Of a stretch of 25,311 bases of DNA, positions 8,154 to 16,086 are shown piece by piece. Each line of letters opens with the position of its first letter. The stretch's first letter is position 1. Source of the DNA: JBIIUJ01 sp044340025 (lineage in GTDB: Bacteria; Pseudomonadota; Alphaproteobacteria; Caulobacterales; Aquidulcibacteraceae); assembly GCA_044340025.1 (NCBI GenBank), contig JBIIUJ010000024.1, positions 1 to 25,311 of the forward strand, in the 5' to 3' direction. The position numbers and the translations under genes are program-made. The notes beneath the pieces are model-generated. The model had not been told where the DNA came from, did no database searches, and saw only the letters and a list, made by a program, of their open reading frames with translations.

Positions 8154-9251
8154 ATGCCAGACGGAATTGCTCTCGCCCGCGCCCCAGCGATTAATCCCGA
8201 AGGCCAGCTTCTGGACTGCTGGTATCTCGCGTGCCTATCGTCTGCGCTTCGCCCTGACAAACCGTTGCGGCGCATGATCCTGGGCGAGCCTGTTGTGATC
8301 GCGCGGGGCCAGGACGGAGCGGCGTTTGCGCTGCGCGACATCTGCCCCCACCGCGCCGTGCCGCTTTCAGCGGGCCGCGTGGTGGAGACAGACGGCGCAG
8401 CGACGCTGGAGTGTCCCTATCATGGCTGGCGGTTCCGGGCGAACGGCGCGTGCGCGCTGATCCCGTCGCTCGTGGAAGGCCAGCCCTATGAAGCCTCCCG
8501 GATCAAGGTGCGGGCTTATCGCACGCACGAAGCCGATGGGATGGTGTTTGTGTATGTCCCGGCCGATCCGCGCGATGCAGGGGAAGACGCGCCGCCGCCG
8601 CCCGACTTCGGCGAGCCGCTGGGCCGGCCGAAGTTCGCGGTCGAACGGGTGTTTGAAGCCTCGATGGACAACGCCGTTGTCGGTCTGATGGACCCCGCCC
8701 ACGTGCCCTTCGTACATAATCAGTGGTGGTGGCGCCCGCCGTCGACCGGCTTGCGGGTGAAGGAAAAGCGGTTCGAGCCGCGCGGGAAGGGCTGGGCGAT
8801 CGGGCGGCATGCGCCGTCGGGCAATTCACTGGCCTATCGGATGCTGTTTGGCGGCGCCGTCACCACCGAGATCGTCTTCAAGCTGCCCGGTTATCGCTGG
8901 GAAGTGGTGGAGAACGCACGCGCCTACCTGTTCACGCTCACCTGTTTGACCCCGGAGACCGCGACCGCCACCCGCATCACGCAAGTGACCTATTGGCGCC
9001 GCGCGCCGCTGCTGGATCTCGCCAGGCCCTTCCTGATCCCCGCCGCGCGCGAGTTTCTGGATCAGGACGGCCGGATGGTGGACCTCCAGAACACGTCGCT
9101 CGTTTTCAAGCCGACCATGCTCTGGATCGACGACATCGATGTTCAGGCGAAATGGTATCACAAGCTGAAGCGCGAATGGGCCGCAAGCCGCGCCGAGGAC
9201 AGGCCGTTTGAGAACCCCATTCAACCAACCACCTTGCGCTGGCGCAGCTAG
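8154..9251 (+). CDS. Rieske non-heme iron oxygenase, alpha-subunit type
   Basis: This 365-aa protein belongs to the Rieske oxygenases, which use a [2Fe-2S] cluster and a mononuclear iron to hydroxylate or demethylate organic substrates with O2. The Rieske motif is complete: C64, H66, C87, H90 (ICPHRAVP and ECPYHGWRF). The iron site reads D180-PA-H183-VPFV-H188, the same spacing as in naphthalene dioxygenase (D-X2-H-X4-H). The single-gene layout and LMDPAHVPFVHNQWWW recall the pheophorbide a oxygenase/vanillate demethylase branch rather than ring dioxygenases with a beta subunit. No reductase or ferredoxin gene is adjacent, so electrons must come from elsewhere. ATG 8154 is the only sensible start near the family N-terminus, but it lacks a clear ribosome-binding site. 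The substrate is unknown. Confidence 0.9.
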   Translation: MPDGIALARAPAINPEGQLLDCWYLACLSSALRPDKPLRRMILGEPVVIARGQDGAAFALRDICPHRAVPLSAGRVVETDGAATLECPYHGWRFRANGACALIPSLVEGQPYEASRIKVRAYRTHEADGMVFVYVPADPRDAGEDAPPPPDFGEPLGRPKFAVERVFEASMDNAVVGLMDPAHVPFVHNQWWWRPPSTGLRVKEKRFEPRGKGWAIGRHAPSGNSLAYRMLFGGAVTTEIVFKLPGYRWEVVENARAYLFTLTCLTPETATATRITQVTYWRRAPLLDLARPFLIPAAREFLDQDGRMVDLQNTSLVFKPTMLWIDDIDVQAKWYHKLKREWAASRAEDRPFENPIQPTTLRWRS

Positions 9252-9292
9252 CTTGCGCGAGCCGCCTGCGCGCCCTAGAGCCCCGCGCGCCG

Positions 9293-9784
9293 ATGAACGC
9301 GCCAGCCTTTCCCAGCCTTGCTCAAGACGCCCCTGCTCATGATCGGGCGGTTGAGGCGCTCTACGACCGGGTGTTCGGGCCGGGCCGTTTCGCCAAGGTT
9401 TCCTATCGCGTGCGGGAAGGGGCGAACTGCCTCTACGGACCATCCCGGCTTGCCTGGCGGGAAGGGCTGCTTGTCGGGGCCTGCCGGCTCTGGAGCGCCC
9501 GCTGTGGTGGGGAACCGGTTGTTTTTCTGGGGCCTTTGGCCGTGGATCCCGGCGAACGCGGCGGCGGGCTGGGCGCAGCTCTCACCATAGCGGCAAGTGA
9601 GGCCGCCGAGGCGCAGGGCGCGCGCACGATCCTGCTTGTGGGTGATCTTGCCTACTTCGCGCGGTGTGGGTTCGAGCGGGCGCAGGCGGGCGCCATCATC
9701 CTGCCTGGCCCTGTGGACGGGGCTCGCGTCCTGCTGCGCGGCGCGCCGGTGACGGGGCGCGTAACGGGCGCTCAGTCGATCTGA
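9293..9784 (+). CDS. GNAT-family N-acetyltransferase
   Basis: This 163-aa protein has a GNAT fold: the strand LGPLAVDP is followed by the acetyl-CoA pyrophosphate loop ERGGGLG (about residues 87-95) and a long helix, then ILLVGDLAYFARCGFERA, where the family has its late tyrosine and F-x-x-C-G-F pattern (YhbS-like). It presumably transfers an acetyl group to a small molecule or protein amine in the cytoplasm; the substrate is unknown. It starts 41 bases after the Rieske gene on the same strand and may be co-transcribed with it. Its last 13 bases overlap the end of nadE on the opposite strand. Confidence 0.82.
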   Translation: MNAPAFPSLAQDAPAHDRAVEALYDRVFGPGRFAKVSYRVREGANCLYGPSRLAWREGLLVGACRLWSARCGGEPVVFLGPLAVDPGERGGGLGAALTIAASEAAEAQGARTILLVGDLAYFARCGFERAQAGAIILPGPVDGARVLLRGAPVTGRVTGAQSI

Positions 9785-11430
9785 TCGCGGTAGCGATTGG
9801 TGATGGGATAGCGCCGATCGCGACCGAAGCCGCGCTCGGAAATCTTCACCCCAGGCGGCGCCTGGCGGCGCTTGTATTCGGCAGCGTAGAGCAGGCCCTG
9901 CACCCGCATCACCGTCTCGGCCGAATGGCCGCGCGCCAGGAGGTCTTCCACCTCGCCCTCGTGATCGACGAGGGTGCGCAAGATGTCGTCGAGCGCGGGA
10001 TAGGGCGGCAGGCTGTCTTCGTCCTTCTGGTCGGGGCGCAGCTCGGCGCTGGGCGGCTTGGCGTGCACCCGCTCGGGGATCACCAGACCATCCGGGCCAA
10101 GCGCGCCCTGCGGCTTGGCCAGATCGCGCCAGCGCGAGAGCGCGAACACCTCCGTCTTGTAGAGGTCCTTCAGCGCGTTGTAGCCGCCGCACATGTCGCC
10201 ATAGAGCGTGGCGTAGCCAACCGCCATTTCGCTCTTGTTGCCCGTGGTCAGCACCATGGGCCCGAACTTGTTGGAGAGCGCCATCAGGGTCACGGCCCGG
10301 GCGCGCGACTGGATGTTTTCTTCCGCCAGATCCGGCGCTCGGCCGGCGAACACTGGCGCTGTCATGGCGGCGAAAGCCTCCACCGCCGGGGCGATGGAGA
10401 TCGTTTCGAGCCGCACCCCAAGCGCAGCAGCGCAGGCCGCCGCATCCTCCAGGCTCTCCGCGCTGGTGTAGGCCGATGGCATCATCACGCACCACACCTT
10501 CTCCGGCCCCAGCGCATCCACAGCCAGCACGGCGGAGAGCGCGCTGTCGATCCCGCCCGACAGGCCCAGCACCACGCCGGGAAAGCGGTTCTTGGTCACA
10601 TAGTCGCGCAGCGCCAGCATGGCTGCGGCGTAATCAGCCTCCAGCCCCTCCTCGATGCGCGCGCTCTGCGGGGCGCCCACGCAGCGCCAGCCCGCCGCCT
10701 CGCGCCGCCAGCGGGTGAGGGCGTAATCCTCCTCGAACCGGCGGCTGGCATGGGCCAGCGCGCCATCGGCCTGCAAGACGAACGAGCCGCCATCGAAGCA
10801 GAGTTCGTCCTGGCCGCCCACCTGATTGACATAGAGCAGCGGCAGGCCGGTCTCAGCCACCCGGGCACGGGCAACCGCAAGGCGCTCCGCCCGCGCCTGA
10901 CGGCGGTAGGGCGAGCCATTCGGACTGACGATCAGCTCGGCGCCGCGTTCCTTCAGAACGCCAGCGACCGTCGGCAGCCAGATATCCTCGCAGATGGCCA
11001 CGCCGATCTGCACGCCCGCCACCTCGATCGGCCCCTGGGGCGGAGCCGACGCAAACACCCGCTTCTCGTCGAAGACGGCGTAATTCGGCAGCTCATGCTT
11101 GGCCCGGCGCTCCGCGATCCGCCCGCCCGCGATGAGCGCGGCCACATTGTAGAGCTTTCCGTCCTCCGCCCAGGGCAGGCCCAGCAGCATCGGCGGGCCT
11201 TCGGCGTCGGCGGCGAAGGCCTCCACGGCAGCGCGCACATCGGCGATGCAGGCAGGCTTCAGCACCAGGTCTTCGGCGGGATAACCCAGCACCACCATCT
11301 CCGGCAGCACCACAAGATCGGCGCCGTCCTGCCGGGCGCGCGCGAGCGCGGCGCGCGCCTTGTTCAGGTTTCCGGCGATGTCGCCCACCACGGGATTGAT
11401 CTGCGCGCTGGCGATGGAAAGCTCGGCCAT
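9772..11430 (-). CDS. nadE: Glutamine-dependent NAD+ synthetase NadE
   Basis: NadE makes NAD+ from deamido-NAD+ using ATP and ammonia released from glutamine. The 552-aa two-domain form is complete. The N-terminal nitrilase-type glutaminase carries the catalytic triad E44 (LPEM), K111 (KHELPNY) and C147 (ICEDIW). The C-terminal synthetase has the PP-loop SGGIDS (291-296), ENIQSRARAVTLMALSNK and LTTGNKSEMAVGYATLYGDM. GAGG five bases before ATG 11430 supports the start. The gene ends inside the convergent GNAT gene. It catalyses the step after NadD, whose gene lies about 2.7 kb upstream on the same strand in a different unit. Confidence 0.97.
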   Translation of the reverse strand: MAELSIASAQINPVVGDIAGNLNKARAALARARQDGADLVVLPEMVVLGYPAEDLVLKPACIADVRAAVEAFAADAEGPPMLLGLPWAEDGKLYNVAALIAGGRIAERRAKHELPNYAVFDEKRVFASAPPQGPIEVAGVQIGVAICEDIWLPTVAGVLKERGAELIVSPNGSPYRRQARAERLAVARARVAETGLPLLYVNQVGGQDELCFDGGSFVLQADGALAHASRRFEEDYALTRWRREAAGWRCVGAPQSARIEEGLEADYAAAMLALRDYVTKNRFPGVVLGLSGGIDSALSAVLAVDALGPEKVWCVMMPSAYTSAESLEDAAACAAALGVRLETISIAPAVEAFAAMTAPVFAGRAPDLAEENIQSRARAVTLMALSNKFGPMVLTTGNKSEMAVGYATLYGDMCGGYNALKDLYKTEVFALSRWRDLAKPQGALGPDGLVIPERVHAKPPSAELRPDQKDEDSLPPYPALDDILRTLVDHEGEVEDLLARGHSAETVMRVQGLLYAAEYKRRQAPPGVKISERGFGRDRRYPITNRYRDQID

Positions 11431-11471
11431 GCCCGCCTCTTAAGCGCTCCAGCGACCCCGCGCCACGGGCA

Positions 11472-11906
11472 TCACCCCATCGGCGGGATAAAGAGCGCGC
11501 GCCGGTGCGCATCCCGGGACAGCGCCTCCAGGATCGCGCGCTCCACGGCATGGTCTCGCGCGGCTTCGGCAGCCTCATGCAGCGCGATCAGCGCCTCCTG
11601 CATCCGCGCGCGCTGGGCGGCCAGAGCCGAGACCCGATACCCTGCGAGTGGTTCGTCGGCCAGCGCGCCCAGGCGCGAGGCAAGACCAGCCGAGGTTTGC
11701 GATGCGCTGCGAAACAGCGCCTGCATCTCCTGGATCGTGAGCGCATGGTTTTCCGCAGCCCGGTCGTAATCCTGCGCCACGAAAATGCCGAGCATCGCGG
11801 CCGCTCCGGCATGGCCCACCGCATAGGGCTCGCTGATCGCGGGGATCACTTCTGCTCCGATCGTGCCGGCGAGGCCGGCCAGCACCTGTTCCACCGCAGG
11901 CTTCAT
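11472..11906 (-). CDS. Small helical protein coupled to the APH-like kinase
   Basis: This 144-aa protein is alanine-rich and predicted almost entirely alpha-helical, with no signal peptide or membrane segment. It starts MKPAVEQVLAGLAG, with ATGA overlapping the stop of the upstream kinase gene, so the two are translationally coupled. I do not recognise the family with certainty. A small helical DUF often follows APH/ACAD10-like kinases in Proteobacteria (DUF6285-type), and the gene order here matches that, but the sequence is not a convincing member by eye. The role is probably tied to the kinase, perhaps as a partner. Longer readings of this frame upstream run through the kinase gene in another frame and are not real. 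Confidence 0.65.
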   Translation of the reverse strand: MKPAVEQVLAGLAGTIGAEVIPAISEPYAVGHAGAAAMLGIFVAQDYDRAAENHALTIQEMQALFRSASQTSAGLASRLGALADEPLAGYRVSALAAQRARMQEALIALHEAAEAARDHAVERAILEALSRDAHRRALFIPPMG

Positions 11907-12928
11907 GACGCGATCCTTTCCAGGAGCCGGTCTGCGACGATCTTGTTGTGCATCTGGGTGCAATACCACGACGACCAGGCAAGCACGGGATCGGTGTTCT
12001 TGCCGTCGGTGTAGGAGCGCCCGGCCGAGGTCCAGATCACGAGGCCCTTCACGCTGGCAAACAGCTCCCACCAGGCGAAGGCGGCCGGATCGCAGGCAAG
12101 GCCGGACGCCGCTTCCCAGAGCGCGATCGCCTCGGCGCGCGTCACGCCTTCCAGCGTCCGGCCCGGATCGGGCCCTGCCCACATCGGATCGAGCGCCCAA
12201 GCGAGATCCTCCAGCGGATCGCCGACATGGGCCATCTCCCAGTCGAGGATGGCGAGGATGCGCCCGGCCTGATCGTGCAGGAAGTTGCCGGAGCGATAGT
12301 CGCCATGCACGACGCTGAGCTTCTGCGCTGGCGGCGGCGGCGCCCGCCGCAGCGCGCGGATCGCGGCGCGCAAGATCGGCATCGGCTCCATGGCGTCCTG
12401 ATCGAGCACGCGCTCCCAATAGTCGAGTTCGCGCGCCCAGCACGTCTCTGGCGCGGGCGTCTCCACCACGCTGGCGAGGGGTGTGGCGGCGGCGTCTGTG
12501 GCCGCGATCCGGCCCAGGATCGTGAAGAAGTCGCGCGAGAGCGCGTCGGCGTGCGGCGCATAGGCGCCGGGCTGGAAGGGGCTGCCTGTTACCCCGCCGT
12601 CCACGCGCGTCATCACGAAGTAGGGGCTGCCAAGCGTTTCGGCGGTTTCTTCCAGCAGCAGCGGGCACGGCGCGGGCACGTCGGAGCCTGCGAAGGAGAG
12701 ATAGGCGGCGTATTCGAGCCGCCGCTCGGTATCGATCAGACTGTCGGCGGGGTCGCGCCGCAGGATCAGGCCATGCGTCTGGCCTGCGCGCGCGGCGTCG
12801 AACCGGTAGGTCTGGCGCGAGGCGCCGCCATGGATGCGCGCCACGCCCGAAAGCGAGACTGCGCCCTCCCCGGGCAGCACTGTTTCAAGCTGGAAGGCGA
12901 GGCGGGAGAGATCCTGTTCGCTCAGCAT
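11903..12928 (-). CDS. APH/ACAD10-like phosphotransferase
   Basis: This 341-aa protein has the aminoglycoside phosphotransferase/choline kinase fold. Seen: a Gly-rich loop GGASRQTY (34-41); LILRRDP (54-60), where the usual ATP-binding lysine is replaced by Arg as in the ACAD10-like subgroup; the catalytic HGDYRSGN (208-215); and the metal-binding LDWE (228-231) followed by HVGDPLEDLAW. Relatives act on small molecules or acyl chains, for example phosphorylating 4-hydroxy acyl-CoA in ACAD10/11-type catabolism; antibiotic resistance is not implied. It sits four bases after the upstream DUF gene and overlaps the following small gene by four bases, forming one operon. The substrate is unknown. 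Confidence 0.87.
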   Translation of the reverse strand: MLSEQDLSRLAFQLETVLPGEGAVSLSGVARIHGGASRQTYRFDAARAGQTHGLILRRDPADSLIDTERRLEYAAYLSFAGSDVPAPCPLLLEETAETLGSPYFVMTRVDGGVTGSPFQPGAYAPHADALSRDFFTILGRIAATDAAATPLASVVETPAPETCWARELDYWERVLDQDAMEPMPILRAAIRALRRAPPPPAQKLSVVHGDYRSGNFLHDQAGRILAILDWEMAHVGDPLEDLAWALDPMWAGPDPGRTLEGVTRAEAIALWEAASGLACDPAAFAWWELFASVKGLVIWTSAGRSYTDGKNTDPVLAWSSWYCTQMHNKIVADRLLERIAS

Positions 12929-12932
12929 GGGG

Positions 12933-14039
12933 TTAGGCTGCCGGGTCCAGAATGTCTTTGAAGCCAGACGGCGCGTGCGGGCCGATGATCAGCTGCTCCA
13001 GCACGCCGATCCCATCCGAGGAAAGACCGTCGGGTCCCTCGTGGCGGGCGGCGCAGATGGCCTGCACATGCAGATTGGGCACAAGCATCGCATCCAGCGC
13101 ATCGGGCCTGAAGTCCTCGCGCGCCACAACCAGCGGCCCCTTATAGCCGCCATGGGTCCAGTCCGGGTGGCCGTAGCCGATCCCCTTCATCTGGAAGATG
13201 GCCTGCGGCGTCCAGACGACGCGATGGTCGCGGCCCTGTCCGTCCTGGGCTTCCAGCGTCGCCATGGTCGCCCGGCGCGTGCCGGAGGCATAATCGAGCC
13301 GGCAGGCGGGAAAGCGCAGGGCGGTTTCCTCCTCCCGGCCGGCGCCGTCGAGCGCGAGGGTCCCGCGCGTGTTCCAGGCGTGGCCCGCCTTGTCCTCGTT
13401 GACATGGAAATAGAGCGACAGATTGGGGAAATTGGTCGGCGCCCAGAGCCAGTAGAATTGCGGCAGGCTGAGGGGGACCGCCGGCTGGGGATCGGCCGCC
13501 CCGATCGGGCGCACCCCCCAGGACCGGTCGCGCACGCCCACCGCGCCCGCCCCATAGGTCTGGCGAACGCCATCCACTTCCACCCAGCCGCTCCAGCGCA
13601 CGGTCTGGGTCATGCGTGTCACGTCCATGATGGTGCGCGGACCGTTGCGCAGCTGGAAGCGCGGCTCCTCGATCGGGAAGGCCCGCCCCTCGCAGACGAG
13701 ATCAGCGCTGACGCCATCCTGCCCGGAGACAGTCACGCGCAGCCGTTTCAGCGGCTCGATCACCTCGATGGAGATGGGGCCGACGGTCAGGTCCAACCGC
13801 TCGCTGTGCAGGATCTTGCTGGCGTGGATGCAGCTCTGCACCCCGCCACGCAGCACCGAGAAATGCGCGTCAGCCACATTCAGGTGCGGATAGACCCCGA
13901 ATGCGACCGCGAAGAAGCCATCCCCGTCCGGCAAGGACCCATTGAAGAAATACCGGTCGTAGAAGTTCCGGTCCGTGCCGGCCGTCGCCACCGGTTCCGG
14001 GGTCTGATGGATGGGATAATCGTCCCCCTTGGTCAGCAT
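12933..14039 (-). CDS. CrtC/AttH-like protein of unknown function (DUF7064-type)
   Basis: This 368-aa cytoplasmic protein has no signal peptide or membrane helix and is predicted rich in beta strands. The landmarks YDRYFFNG near the N-terminus and VGVRDRSWGVRP in the middle resemble proteins with a duplicated lipocalin-like fold related to AttH and hydroxyneurosporene hydratase CrtC. I believe these are now split into DUF7064/DUF7065, but I cannot check that here. It lies four bases upstream of the APH-like kinase gene and is the first gene of that operon. CrtC relatives hydrate isoprenoid double bonds, but no catalytic residues can be assigned here, so enzymatic activity on terpenoids or lipids is speculation. 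The 84-base gap to nadD shows no clear signal. Confidence 0.75.
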   Translation of the reverse strand: MLTKGDDYPIHQTPEPVATAGTDRNFYDRYFFNGSLPDGDGFFAVAFGVYPHLNVADAHFSVLRGGVQSCIHASKILHSERLDLTVGPISIEVIEPLKRLRVTVSGQDGVSADLVCEGRAFPIEEPRFQLRNGPRTIMDVTRMTQTVRWSGWVEVDGVRQTYGAGAVGVRDRSWGVRPIGAADPQPAVPLSLPQFYWLWAPTNFPNLSLYFHVNEDKAGHAWNTRGTLALDGAGREEETALRFPACRLDYASGTRRATMATLEAQDGQGRDHRVVWTPQAIFQMKGIGYGHPDWTHGGYKGPLVVAREDFRPDALDAMLVPNLHVQAICAARHEGPDGLSSDGIGVLEQLIIGPHAPSGFKDILDPAA

Positions 14040-14123
14040 CGGCGTCCTCCCTGAATCTATGGTTTTGGCGCAGGATGGACGGGCAAGGCCGCGACAGGCA
14101 AGCAGGTGTGCGCCGCCTTTCCC

Positions 14124-14720
14124 CTACGCCAGCCCGCGTCCCGCTGCACGAAGCGCGCTGGACGAGACCGGCACATGGCGCGCGGCGAGATGGATCCAGG
14201 CGGGCGGCCGGGTGTGGGGCAGTGCGCTTTCCCGTCCCGCAGGGAGGCGGCTGGCGCGAAAGCGGCTTGCGAACGGCGAGCACAAGGCGCGAACGCCGCC
14301 GCTGGGCCGCGAGACAACACAGAGTGAAACCAGCCCCGCAATCGCCCGCCAGGCCCGCCAGCGATGAAGCTGGGCCAGATTGTCGCCGCCCACGATCAGC
14401 ACAAAGCGCACGCCGCGATAGCGCCGCCGCAGGGCGACCAGCGTGTCGTGCGTGAACCGCAGGCCCAGCCGGCTCTCGATATCCGTAACGACCATCGCCG
14501 GCCCGCGTGCTGCAGCGCGTGCGCTCGCCAGGCGCGCCTCCAGCGGGCTTGAGCGCGGTTTCAGCGGGTTCTGCGGGCTTGCCAGCCACCAGACCTTGGC
14601 GAGGCCGAGCCGCCGGCGCGCCACAAGGGCGGCGTGCAGATGGCCTTCATGGGCAGGATCGAACGAACCGCCGAGCAGCCCGACCGTCATGCCCGGAAAG
14701 GCGAGCGGGAGGCCGCGCAT
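14124..14720 (-). CDS. nadD: Nicotinate-nucleotide adenylyltransferase NadD
   Basis: NadD joins nicotinate mononucleotide and ATP to give deamido-NAD+, the NadE substrate. The 198-aa protein has the nucleotidyltransferase motif GSFDPAHEGH (residues 18-27), WWLASPQNPLK for the substrate loop, and near the C-terminus SSSALR (186-191) in place of the usual ISSTxIR. ATG 14720 gives the MRGLPLAFPG extension common in Alphaproteobacteria; MTVGLLGG (ATG 14690) is the alternative. It follows proA by 23 bases, matching the conserved alphaproteobacterial proA-nadD order. The usual next gene rsfS is not downstream here; the DUF operon follows instead. Confidence 0.94.
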   Translation of the reverse strand: MRGLPLAFPGMTVGLLGGSFDPAHEGHLHAALVARRRLGLAKVWWLASPQNPLKPRSSPLEARLASARAAARGPAMVVTDIESRLGLRFTHDTLVALRRRYRGVRFVLIVGGDNLAQLHRWRAWRAIAGLVSLCVVSRPSGGVRALCSPFASRFRASRLPAGRESALPHTRPPAWIHLAARHVPVSSSALRAAGRGLA

Positions 14721-14743
14721 GCGCTGGTCGGCGCCCGGACGCG

Positions 14744-16015
14744 TCAGGGCCTGATCTGCCCCACGCCGCGCACCACATATTTGTAGGTGGTGAGCCCTTC
14801 GGCCCCCACGGGGCCGCGCGCATGAAGGCGGCCCGTGCCGATGCCGATCTCTGCGCCGAAGCCGAATTCGCCGCCGTCGGCGAACTGGGTGGAGGCGTTG
14901 ACCAGCACGATTGCGCTGTCGACTTCCTTCAGGAAGCGCTCGGCGGCGTCGGCATCTTCGGTAACGATGCAGTCTGTGTGGCCTGAGCCAAAGGTTGCGA
15001 TGTGATCCATGGCCGCGTCGAGCCCGTCCACCACCCGCACCGAAAGGATGGGCGCGAGATATTCGGTGCGCCAGTCTTCCTCCGTCGCCTCGGCCATGGG
15101 GAAGAGCGCGCGCGCGTGCGCATCGCCGCGCAATGCGCAGCCCAAATCCACCAGCGCCTGCGCGATGCGGGGCAGCATGGCCGCCGCAATGCTCGCGTCC
15201 ACCAGAAGCGTCTCGGTCGAGCCGCAGATGCCGGTGCGGCGCATCTTGGCGTTAAGCGTGAGCGCCATCGCCTTGCCGGGATCGGCGGCGGCGTGAAGAT
15301 AGGTGTGGCACAACCCTTCCAGGTGGGCGATCACCGGAACCCGAGCCTCGTCCTGCACACGCGCCACAAGGCTCTTGCCGCCGCGCGGCACGATCATGTC
15401 CACCGCCCCGCCGAGCCCGCGCAGCAGCGAGCCCACGGCGGCGCGGTCTGTGGTGGGCACAAGCTGGATGATGTCCGCCGGCAGGCCCGCAGACGCGATC
15501 CCCCGCCGTGCAGCGGCGACCAGCGCGCTGGAGGACTGGAACGCATCCGATCCGCCGCGCAGGATCACCGCATTGCCCGCCCGCAGGCAAAGCGCGCCAG
15601 CGTCGGCCGTCACGTTCGGGCGGCTCTCGTAAATGATTCCGATCACGCCCACAGGGATACGGATGCGCGCGATGTCGAGACCGTTGGGCCGGGTCCAGCG
15701 GGCGAGTTCTTCGCCGAGCGGATCGGTCTGGGCCGCAATCGCATCCACGCCAGCTGCAATCGCCTCGATCCGGGCGGGATCGAGCTTCAGCCGGTCGAGC
15801 ATCGGCGCCGACAGACCGTCGGTTTCGCCTTTGGCCATGTCCTGCGCGTTGGCGGCGAGAATGGCTTGCGCATCGGCGCGAATGGCGGCGGCGATCGCGA
15901 CGAGCGCGGCCGTGCGCGCTTCGGCGCTTGCCTCGCGGGCGGACTTGGCGGCGGCGCGTGCGCGCGCGCCCATCGCCAGCATCTGGGTCTCGAGAGGGGA
16001 AAGGGGCGCGTTCAT
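14744..16015 (-). CDS. proA: Gamma-glutamyl phosphate reductase ProA
   Basis: ProA reduces glutamyl-5-phosphate to glutamate-5-semialdehyde with NADPH, the second step of proline synthesis. The 423-aa length fits the family. Seen: the PVGVIGIIYESRPNVTADA segment (121-139), LRAGNAVILRGGSDAF for cofactor binding (144-159), and RRTGICGSTETLL around the catalytic Cys264. ATG 16015 (MNAPLSPLE) is chosen; the frame stays open further upstream but then overlaps the peptidase gene in another frame. No strong ribosome-binding site is visible. proB is not in the window. Confidence 0.96.
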   Translation of the reverse strand: MNAPLSPLETQMLAMGARARAAAKSAREASAEARTAALVAIAAAIRADAQAILAANAQDMAKGETDGLSAPMLDRLKLDPARIEAIAAGVDAIAAQTDPLGEELARWTRPNGLDIARIRIPVGVIGIIYESRPNVTADAGALCLRAGNAVILRGGSDAFQSSSALVAAARRGIASAGLPADIIQLVPTTDRAAVGSLLRGLGGAVDMIVPRGGKSLVARVQDEARVPVIAHLEGLCHTYLHAAADPGKAMALTLNAKMRRTGICGSTETLLVDASIAAAMLPRIAQALVDLGCALRGDAHARALFPMAEATEEDWRTEYLAPILSVRVVDGLDAAMDHIATFGSGHTDCIVTEDADAAERFLKEVDSAIVLVNASTQFADGGEFGFGAEIGIGTGRLHARGPVGAEGLTTYKYVVRGVGQIRP

Positions 16016-16086
16016 GCCGGATGTTCTAGCCGCGCGCGCGCTCCCAGGAAAGCGTGCGCATCCATCGGATGGGCAGCCACAGGCGG

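Noticed and set aside
9664..11769. A 701-codon open frame on the plus strand opposite nadE
   Set aside because: It is a shadow of nadE: His/Arg/Gly/Ala-rich, without a recognisable domain, while the opposite strand carries all NadE catalytic residues.
11903..12928. APH-like gene as an antibiotic resistance gene
   Set aside because: It has the ACAD10-like features (Arg instead of the ATP-binding Lys, long HGDYRSGN context) and metabolic-type operon partners, not resistance genes.
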